From positions 17,750,451 through 17,814,450 of the forward strand of contig CM067525.1 in assembly GCA_034509495.1 (NCBI GenBank): a DNA stretch of 64,000 bases. The letters are read 5' to 3'. Of this stretch, positions 57,144 to 64,000 are shown piece after piece. Position 1 is the stretch's first letter, and every line of letters starts with the position of its first letter. Source of the DNA: Acestrorhynchus altus (Eukaryota; Chordata; Actinopteri; Characiformes; Acestrorhynchidae). The translations under genes and the position numbers were made by a program. The notes below the pieces were generated by a model. The model was not told where the DNA came from and ran no database searches. It saw only the letters and a program-made list of their open reading frames with translations.

Positions 57144-57576
57144 TATATATATAAAAATAAGGCTTAACAGGTTGGTTTTCTTCTCTTTTTCTTCTATTTT
57201 ACGGACCAAACTCCATTCGTGTGTTCTCCTTTACGTTTAGAGCCCACGTACGGCATTCGTGACTTTATCAATCTATGCATAACCATTTCCTCTCCGAGCT
57301 GTCCTGGAGTGAGGTGTCTCGTGTTGTATTGCGATGGCGTATCGTGTGTGTGCGTGCGTTCGTGTGTCTGGGTTTGTGCACCAGTATCTGTAGACAGAAA
57401 CACAGTTAGTCGTTTATGAGCAGACTGTACGTTGTACCGTTGTCCTCCTCTGAACTTGATTCTGATTAAAACATGGTTGAGACCTAATGATTTGTCATCG
57501 GGGTCTTTTTTTGGGGGGTGGTGGAAGGGGGAGGGGTCCTGTCTGAGAGTTTGAGTAAGGAGTCACAGTGTGGATA

Positions 57577-57638
57577 TTTCAACCATCCAATCGCAGTTCA
57601 GAACGGAGTGTCTGCCGCATTGTGATTGGATGGTTGGA
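57577..57638. repeat. Inverted repeat downstream of clta
   Basis: TTCAACCATCCAATCGCA and its near complement TGTGATTGGATGGTTGGA are separated by about 25 bases and form a strong hairpin. Identity unknown; it could be a small MITE. Confidence 0.7.
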
Positions 57639-57659
57639 ATACCTGTACGTGGAGTTTAC

Positions 57660-58440
57660 CCCGGTTTCGTCACAGCCGGCTCCAAGGCAGTAACAGGTCT
57701 AATCTTCAAATGGAGATTCAGGGACTCGTCCTTTCTGCTGAAAATCTGAAATCAAAGTCTGATAATGTCCTTAAAGTCCAGTTGGTCAGTCATTATCTTC
57801 TGCTTTGTCCGGAATGGGGTCATGGTGGATCCAGAGTCTACCTGAACTCATCGCCGGGGCACTGAAAGTGGCAGGAACACTCCTGGACAGGGTAACACAG
57901 ACGTAGGGGCAAATTGGCAATGCCAGTTCACCTACCGTGTGCAGTTTTGGGAGGCCTGGAGGATACCCTCTGCTGGCACTTGGCACTGGCAGTGTGGAGT
58001 ATAGGTGTAGTGAACATTGTACTTTACCTTATGAGGAGAGGAGTTGGTTGCAGTAACCTTCCTCCCATCCCTGCTCACCCCATCGTTGAACGTCCTTCAC
58101 GTCCCTGGAGGTGGGTTCCGTAGGGGTCACCAGCCCTATTCCTGTACAGATACCATCCTGCAGGTAACTCCATCTGACGTCCCATTCAGCCAATCGGGAT
58201 CAGACGGCAGTAGGTAGTTGGATTAGGGCTGAATCTGAAGTCTGCAGAAGAGTGCCTTTAACCACCCACATGAAGACTTCAGGACTGAAACCGGAAACCT
58301 GGGACTGGGCTTTTGACTGACCAGCAGAATGAGGTGATAGATCATGTGATGTGGTGTCCTCTCGGAGCAGATACGGCCAGAGAAGGAAGTGAAATAAGCA
58401 CAGACACTCACTAAAACGGAGACCCTGAACATGTTTAAAC
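57660..58440. other. Intergenic between clta and the SRCR gene
   Basis: Unique sequence with short non-homologous frames. Nothing supported. The right end should contain the 3' end of the SRCR gene. Confidence 0.5.
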
Positions 58441-58443
58441 AGT

Positions 58444-58449
58444 TTTATT
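58444..58449 (-). terminator. SRCR gene polyadenylation signal
   Basis: TTTATT on the + strand, i.e. AATAAA on the - strand, 145 bp after the inferred stop codon at 58594-58596. Confidence 0.55.
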
Positions 58450-58593
58450 TCAAAATGGAACAGAATGACAACCAACAGAATACGGTTTTTATCCAATTTA
58501 CACAACAATCAGAAATCCACACAGAATCATCAACACCCATCAGCCACAATCATTCTGAAACATCACAGAAATAACATCTCTATCACTATCAGA

Positions 58594-58870
58594 CTAAATC
58601 CTCTCCTGCTCCAGGTGTGCAGGCAGCTCCTCTCCAGATCTTCTCTCCATGTTCTGCTGATCTTCATCACTGGGCTGCTGGGAGACCAGCTCTAGTTCCT
58701 CACACTGGACTGCACCTGCTGCTGCCTGTGCCCAGCCTGCACACACAAATGCCGCTTACCAATGATGATCAGAATCCTCTGAACGGGTGGTTTCCGCTCT
58801 CTGTCCTGGAGATCTACAGCACCGCACGGGTCAGTGCGGTCGTTGTCCGAACACGCCGGATTCAGCAGCA
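58594..58870 (-). CDS. SRCR receptor cytoplasmic tail exons (candidate)
   Basis: Two phase-1 segments. 58760-58870, ending in a GTAAGC donor, encodes LNPACSDNDRTDPCGAVDLQ and then ERKPPVQRILIII. 58594-58721 encodes CEELELVSQQPSDEDQQNME and ends HLEQERI before TAG. The tail is acidic and lacks tyrosine, so it has no ITAM or YxxL endocytic motif. The first segment is less certain because its acceptor (CACCAAACAG) is weak. Confidence 0.5.
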
Positions 58871-61800
58871 CTGTTTGGTGATGAGCTGCGTTCTGAACTC
58901 TCCACACAGTGAAGCAGCAGCACATTTCTCCACCTCTTTACTGCATCCTTCAGAGTGTGTGTCCATCTGTGTTCACTGCTGGTCTCTGGAGTACTTGGAG
59001 TCACTCACCTGATGGGTTTCTGATGGAAAATAGAACACACTTCTTGAAGGTCAGGAAGAAGATCAACCAGCAGCTCATCAGCAACAGAAGCGGAACCAGC
59101 AGCATTCTGGTGATGACTGCGGAAGTAATGGAGAACCTGGAAACACACACGCAGTCATTGCTTTAATAATAAGATGATATTCTGCCTAAACGGCCTGAAG
59201 AGACAAGCTGCAGTTCTGAAGAGCAGCTTCACCTGTAACAGTGAAGGGACAGAGCTCACTCTCAGAGGAGACATTAAGAGTGAAATTTCCATCAATCCAT
59301 TCAGACTGAAGTATGAACTTCTCACTCTGAAAGGTGAGTTGGTTCTCGTAGACACAGCTGAAGTTCCCCTGGTGGGAATCATCTGCAGCAGGAAAGAGGA
59401 AGGAGGCTGAGTGATTGATAGCTGTCTGGGTGTGGTTTCTGTTGGTCCAGGGCAGTCTGGGGTGGAAAGACACTCCTGGGAACTGCGGCTGAGTGGAGCA
59501 GGTGATGGTGAAGCTGTGGCCCCTGAACAGCTCTGAGCCCTGAAGACCCTTGGACACTCTTATTGGAGTGGAGAAAGAGATGGTGGGCTTCTCCAGGAGA
59601 TCTGAGGAAGCAGGAGATCTCATTTATGTTTCTGAAACGTCCCCCAGACCTCCACGGGAAAATCCTTTGCATGAACTAAATTACCTGAGCAGATCACTCC
59701 TCTGTTGATCAGAAACATTGTATTATTGTACCTTAAACATTTTCTCAGTTCAGATTCGGATCCTGTGCAGTAAATCCCAACATCCCACCCGCTGGGCTCT
59801 GTCTCAGAATGTCTCACTGTAGCTGCAACAGCAGAACCTGGTGACTGTCTGCACACCACACCAGCATCATTAGTGGACCAATAGTCTTCAATCCCTTTCC
59901 TCCACTCTCCTGTGGAAACCTCCGCTGTTCCAGCACAGCTGACTGCCCCGTCCACCAGTCTCACACATCTTCCAGGTCTCCTGGACAGGAGAGAGAGAAA
60001 TATATTCCCTGCCTTAGTGACTGATTACAGAGGCAACATCTCAATATGCTGGGAATCTCCTACCTGAACAGGTGAGTCCCACAGCAGAGTCCCTTGTGCA
60101 GGTGTGCTCCTCTCTGGCTGAGGTGCTGCGGAAATGAGGGAACCTTCTCTGTGCCTTCACTGGAACTCTTCTGACCCAAAATGGGAGTTTCCTTCTCGAA
60201 CAAGCTTCTGTAGACTTAGTGGAGACCCACAGCCCAGCTCCCTACAGACTACCTCTGCATCCTGCCAGTCAAAGTCCATCTCACACACTGTGGTCCAGGA
60301 CTGACGGGACTTCCTATCCTCTCCCCAGAGCAGGTCAGCTCCATCCTAAGCCTCCACATTACCTGAACAGATAGCTTCAGCACAGAACCTTGAAATCGGT
60401 CCTTACATATTACTCGTCTCATTCCCTCAGTCCAGACTCAGACCCATCACACTTAATCATGAAACCCAGTCCAGATTCATCTCTTCCACACTTTCTCCAT
60501 GGAGCCTCAATAGCAGAGCCACAGTCCAGCTGTCTGCACACCACAACCGATTCTGTGGACCAGCCATCCCATCTCACTGTATGCCACTCTCTACCACAGA
60601 GAAACACCCTCCACTGTTCAGCACCTGCCTGCTGCCACAGTCAGTCACTTGCATCAACAGGATTCTGGATGGAGAATAGCCATTCATGCAGAAAATCATC
60701 AGTCAAGCCATGTTTATTAGAGCCCATCAAAACCATTCCCTCCATCTCAATATGCTGGAATCTTCCTACCTGAACAGGTGAGTCCCTGTAAGAGCCCGTG
60801 TTGCAGATGTGCTCCTCTCTCTGGCCTGAGGTGCTGCAGGCAGGAGATTGCTTCTCTGTACCTTGCATAAGACTCTTCTGACAAGCTACAGAGTTTCCCT
60901 TCTCAAACAGCGCCCCCTGTAGAGTTAGTGGGGAGACCCACAGTCCAGCTCCTACAGACTACCTCCATCCTGCCAGTCAAAGTCCATCTCACACACTGTG
61001 GTCAGGACTGGCCAGGGACTTCACCTCCCACTCTCCCAGAGCAGTCCCGGCTCAAGTCCACAAGCCTCACAGAAGTGCAAGCACACAATCTATAACGTGG
61101 TAGCAGTCTTCTGTACCCGAGTGATGGTCTTCTGTACCCTGAGTGATGGTCTTCTGTACCCTGAGTGACTGAGTGATGGTCTTCTGTACCCTGAGTGACA
61201 GTCTTCTTACCCTGTTATTGGGTTGTATTTCCTAAATGTGAAATTTAATCATAATGATCACATTGGGACTGGACCAGAACAGGCAGAAATCTCTTGAATT
61301 ATTTCGTTTCCTACTTTCTGACAGACACAACTGGCTGACTGCGGTTCATCCACAATTTGGTTTTCACCATGATGCTCATCTAATGGCAAGAGAACTCCTG
61401 GTCACTCCAGGAGAAGAATGCAGACTTGGTGCAGTCTTGGCTGTTCTAAACCCCGGTTGCTTTTTTGATTTAGTCTAAAATGTTGATGTTCTTCCTCTCT
61501 AAGGAGCTCACCAGGGTGTTCGCTCAGTCCCTTGAGTCCCGCAGCTCTGTCCTGGCTGGGCTTTCTATGTAGGACTTCAATGGATCCAGAACACAGCATG
61601 CATTCCTACATTCTGCCAGATAAGTGCATTGGTGTGCACGCTCACGGTCACCCTGTAGCTGCTTGAATCCCATTTAAAACCCAGAGTGCTTGCTTAGAGA
61701 GTCACCACCTTCCCTGGCATAATTGTAAAGACCTGTCTCGTACCTACAGCCCTTTAATCTGCAAATGCAACTGAACTTTCCCTGCCATCATTTAAGACAT

Positions 61801-63148
61801 GCAAGAAGCAATTTCTTTAAATCTCAATTTGCTTTAAGACACTGAAATATCTTGTTTCATTTGCTGAATTACCTGAACAGATCAATTGACCTTGCGCTGA
61901 AAAAGGTTCGTTATACAAAAGGCTGCATTCCCTCAGTGCAGATTCAGAACTACTGCACTTCATTCTTATACCCAGTACAGTCTCATGTCCCTTAGACACT
62001 TTCCATGGAGCTGCAAACACAGAGCCACAGTCCAGCTGTCTGCAAATCACAACAGCTTCTTTTATGGACCATCCTCATTGCCACATCCTCCACTCTCCAC
62101 TATGGAACATCTCCACTGTTCCAGAACAGCGAGTGCTCCCATCCACCAGTCTCACATCATCAGGTCCTGGAGAGAGAGGAGCGCATTCAGAGAGGATGGC
62201 ATTCACACAAATGACACATCAAACCAAACTCATTTATTCAAGCCCTCCCTTGTCTTACATTCCCTCCATCTCAATATGCTGGGAATCTCCTACCTGAACA
62301 GGTGAGTCCCACAGCAGAGCCCCGTGTGCTGGTGTGCTCCTCTCTGGCTGAGGTGCTGCAGGTAAGGAGATGCTTCTCTGTACCTTCACACTGGAACTCT
62401 TCTGACCCAAATGGGAGTTTCCCTTCTCCGAACAGCGCCCCCCGTAGACTTAGTGGAGACCCACAGTCCAGCTCCCTACAGACTACCTCTGCATCCTGCC
62501 AGTCAAAGTCCATCTCACACTGTAGTCCAGGTTGATGGGACTTCACCTCCGCACTCTCCCAGAGCAGAGGTCAGCTCAAGTCCACAAAGCCTCACAGAGT
62601 CTGAGAGGACAATCGGTCAGTTCAGAGAGAAAAGTCTGAATTATAAAGAAAGCAAAAATGTCATGATCTGGAACAACCCTCACCTGAGCAGGTGAGAATT
62701 GTGGTGAAGGTGATGTCATAAAGGTCCCTGTTTTTTGCACACTGTGAAACAGTAGACTCTGTGCCTTTGCAACCAATTAAAATCACGGTTTCATTCGCAT
62801 CCCACTTTCCAAAATCCCTGCGAAGATGACTAACGTTGACTGCATTGCCACAATCCAGTTCTTTACACACCACCATTGCACTTCTGTAGTCAAACACTTC
62901 ACTGTACACTGTCTTCCACTGTCCCTCATAAAGGACCTCTGGTGTCCCAGAGCAGTGTTCCTTACTACCCACCAGCCTGACCTCAGTCATCTCTAATCAG
63001 AGAAGAGGAGACACAGACATGAGAGAGATCGTTCAAGCTGACCTGCTACAACAGCAAGAACAGTAAAGCACTGAGTCCTACCTGCAGTGGAGCAGAGGAT
63101 CGTCAGTACCACAGCAGTTAGAACGGCTGCTGGAGGCTGGAAGTCCAT
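58594..63148 (-). CDS. Type I membrane SRCR/Ig receptor, CD163/CD5-like architecture
   Basis: Scavenger-receptor-cysteine-rich (SRCR) proteins bind pathogen surfaces or haemoglobin-type ligands, or act as lymphocyte co-receptors; the ligand here is unknown. On the - strand: signal peptide exon 63082-63148 (MDFQPPAAVLTAVVLTILCS); SRCR1 62684-62992; SRCR2 62294-62600; SRCR3 61873-62166; SRCR4 about 60770-61075; SRCR5/6 60064-60650; SRCR7 59685-59980; Ig-like exon 59233-59601; transmembrane exon 59009-59116; candidate tail exons 58760-58870 and 58594-58721 (TAG). All clean exons are phase 1-1, so domains can be added or lost freely. SRCR2-7 carry frameshifts or stops as read, so the gene is either decaying or mis-assembled. 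No orthologue name is claimed. Confidence 0.75.
59009..59116 (-). CDS. SRCR receptor transmembrane exon
   Basis: After acceptor TTACTTCCGCAG it reads ITRMLLVPLLLLMSCWLIFF then LTFKKCVLFSIRNPS. This is a single hydrophobic helix with basic residues on the inner side, consistent with type I orientation. 108 nt, phase 1-1. Confidence 0.8.
59233..59601 (-). CDS. SRCR receptor Ig-like domain exon
   Basis: 369 nt, phase 1-1. Reads EKPTISFSTPIRVSKGLQGS, then the strand-B cysteine in HSFTITCS and the strand-F cysteine in HQGNFSCVYE about 45 residues later, the spacing of a compact Ig fold. NHTQ, NHSA, NFSC and NFTL/NVSS are potential N-glycosylation sites. Intact as read. Confidence 0.85.
59685..59980 (-). 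pseudogene. SRCR domain 7 exon with frame disruption
   Basis: Encodes LVDGAVSCAGTAEVSTGEW through DAGVVCRQSPGSAVAATVRH and ends NRGVICSG. The exon is 296 nt, two more than SRCR3 (294). The extra TG in GATGTGTGAGACTGG puts the acceptor out of phase with the body. The second cysteine of the usual CRQLDCG motif is missing (CRQSPGS). It could be a sequencing indel in a TG run. Confidence 0.65.
60064..60650 (-). pseudogene. SRCR domains 5 and 6, fused and broken
   Basis: SRCR5 reads GREWHTVRWDGWSTESVVVC, RQLDCGSAIEAPWRKCGRDE and ESGLRE, then hits a stop. Its donor context (GTTCAGGTAATGTGG) is followed at once by the body of SRCR6 (GGAGGCTTAGGATGGAGCTG), leaving no intron. SRCR6 has several one-base losses compared with SRCR2. 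Confidence 0.7.
60770..61075 (-). pseudogene. SRCR domain 4 exon, multiply frameshifted
   Basis: Nucleotide-level copy of SRCR2 (GAGATGGACTTTGACTGGCA, GGTACAGAGAAGCAATCTCC, GACTCACCTGTTCAG at the donor). It has at least four small indels, so only pieces such as EKQSPACSTSGQREEHICN remain open. Confidence 0.75.
61095..61210. repeat. Short tandem repeat GGTCTTCTGTACCCTGAGTG
   Basis: About five degenerate units of roughly 23 bp in the enlarged intron between SRCR4 and SRCR3. Confidence 0.8.
61211..61872. other. Enlarged SRCR intron, no exon recognised
   Basis: Unique sequence between SRCR4 and SRCR3. Short frames on both strands have no SRCR features. It interrupts an otherwise regular spacing of SRCR exons. 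Confidence 0.5.
61873..62166 (-). pseudogene. SRCR domain 3 exon with in-frame stop
   Basis: 294 nt, phase 1-1. Reads DDVRLVDGSTRCSGTVEMFH and SGEWRMWQ, then TGA, then in the same frame GWSIKEAVVICRQLDCGSVF through ESALRECSLLYNEPFSAQGQ and LICSG. Splice sites are intact. A small deletion around GAGGATGTGGCAATGAGG probably created the stop. Confidence 0.75.
62294..62600 (-). pseudogene. SRCR domain 2 exon with 2-base deletion
   Basis: 307 nt where 309 is expected. SVRLCGLELTSALGE and EVPSTWTTV are in one frame, then CEMDFDWQDAEVVCRELDCG through EEFQCEGTEKHLLTCSTSAR in another. The break is at ACAGTGTGAGATGG, where copies 4 and 6 have ACAGTGTGTGAGATGG, so one TG unit was lost. Confidence 0.8.
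62684..62992 (-). CDS. SRCR domain 1 exon, intact
   Basis: 309 nt, phase 1-1. Reads EVRLVGSKEHCSGTPEVLYE, AMVVCKELDCGNAV, VILIGCKGTESTVSQCAKN, TTILTCS. Six cysteines: relative to eight-cysteine group B domains, the pair that would be C2 and C7 is absent together, and the fold keeps the other three disulfides. Clean splice sites (ATTAG acceptor, GTGAGG donor). Confidence 0.88.
63082..63148 (-). CDS. SRCR receptor signal peptide exon
   Basis: The ATG at 63148-63146 opens MDFQPPAAVLTAVVLTILCS, a hydrophobic leader. It is followed by a GTAGGA donor in phase 1, as is usual for SRCR genes. The frame is open upstream to another ATG, but the leader fits this start. Confidence 0.8.
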
Positions 63149-63339
63149 CCTCCACAGTCCAGCGTCTCCGTATGTCTGACTGCAAGGGAGAGTGTGATTG
63201 AGTGGACACATGTGACTGTTTCTGAGCACATAAATGTGCTTACTTGTGTGTTTCTTCAGAATGCATGAAGATGTTAATCTGATCTCACAGGATAAGTTTT
63301 CTTGTGCAATAGTGAACCATTACTGCTGGAGATGCATGT

Positions 63340-63341
63340 AA

Positions 63342-63391
<50 letters not shown>
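63340..63391. repeat. (CA)n microsatellite
   Basis: A pure CA tract upstream of the SRCR gene. Confidence 0.95.
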
Positions 63392-63393
<2 letters not shown>

Positions 63394-63660
63394 TTATACA
63401 TATTATTCATATATATAAATATATAGAATGGGCATACAGAGAGCCGGATTATTGATGAGGTTGTGTGTTTAATAGCCAGTGTTCAGCCCCTGACCTGGTC
63501 CATAACCCTTTGCGGTCAGTTCCATGCCATTTTTAGTCATTGTTGATCATGAAGTAATCCAGTTCAGAAAACACCTAATATTCATTGGATTCTAATTGAA
63601 TTAAATCCCAGTTTAAAGACCAAAGCAGCTTCCAGTGCATGTTTACTGCTCTGTCCACGT

Positions 63661-64000
63661 GAACATGATCAACTAGCCATACGAACTCCTGACTGATCCA
63701 GAGAGAGGCGAGACTGGTGCTCAGCCTGCATACAGACTCTGGCTGAACAGAGAGAAGAAGCGGGGAGCTGATGATCAACCTGCATACGAACTCTGACTGA
63801 TCAGAGAGAGGGCAGGGCTGTTGATCAACCTGCATACAGACTCTGACTGATCAGAGAGGCGGGGCTGGTGCTCAACACTGCATACAGACTCCTGACTGAT
63901 CAGAGAGGGGCGGAGCTGGTGATCAACCTGCATACAGCTCTGACTGATCAGAGAGGCCGAGGCTGAGTGCTCAGCCTGCGCCTGAGACTCCTGACTGATG
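63661..64000. repeat. Degenerate ~50-bp tandem repeat, inverted relative to 1-207
   Basis: About seven units of CTCTGACTGATCAGAGAG, G(C/G)GGGGCTG and GATCAACCTGCATACAGA type. Each is the reverse complement of the unit at the left edge but is more diverged, with several one- and two-base losses. The array continues beyond the window. Confidence 0.9.

Noticed and set aside
63082..63229. Starting the SRCR protein at the upstream ATG (63229)
   Set aside because: This would put 27 hydrophilic residues before the leader; the ATG at 63148 gives a normal signal peptide.
1..64000. tRNA, snRNA or microRNA genes
   Set aside because: No cloverleaf, B-box or convincing microRNA precursor was recognised by eye; the hairpins noted are transposon-like. 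Running tRNAscan and Infernal would settle this.

Overview
The window reads as nuclear DNA of a ray-finned fish. Genes are split into short exons with GT-AG introns. Every protein is vertebrate (tropomodulin, complexin, GNE, NANS, clathrin light chain A, an SRCR/Ig receptor). The space between exons is full of CA/GT and CT microsatellites, long minisatellites and Tc1-like transposon debris. An otophysan teleost is likely, but that is inference from repeat style; no species is claimed.

Layout, left to right. (1) 1-207: four 52-bp tandem repeats. (2) 2399-6161, + strand: 3' part of tropomodulin 1 (tmod1), with two possible last exons. (3) 12690-17629, - strand: a complete three-exon complexin close to CPLX1, convergent with tmod1. 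(4) 17.9-32.3 kb: a gene-poor stretch holding several minisatellites, a GC-rich block and transposon fragments. (5) 32387-38951, + strand: gne, eleven coding exons, about 732 residues. (6) 42763-46676, + strand: nans, six exons, exactly 359 residues. (7) 48148-56944, + strand: clta, seven exons, including the 54-bp and 36-bp exons that match the neuron-specific insert of mammals. (8) 58594-63148, - strand: a membrane SRCR-Ig receptor in which several SRCR exons are broken. (9) 63.66-64 kb: the 52-bp repeat family again, in inverted orientation.

Functionally, gne and nans sit head to tail about 3.8 kb apart. They encode consecutive enzymes of sialic acid synthesis: GNE makes ManNAc-6-phosphate from UDP-GlcNAc, and NANS condenses it with PEP to Neu5Ac-9-phosphate. 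In human GNE neighbours CLTA on 9p, while NANS and TMOD1 lie together on 9q, so this fish interval holds both groups side by side. Other signals worth attention are a phase-compatible alternative last exon in tmod1, sense-strand GT tracts ahead of many splice acceptors, a tandem array of CTCF-like cores upstream of gne, a minisatellite that runs to within 30-50 bp of the nans start codon, and the decay or mis-assembly of the SRCR exon array.

All coordinates were derived by hand from splice signals and reading phase; no alignment was run.
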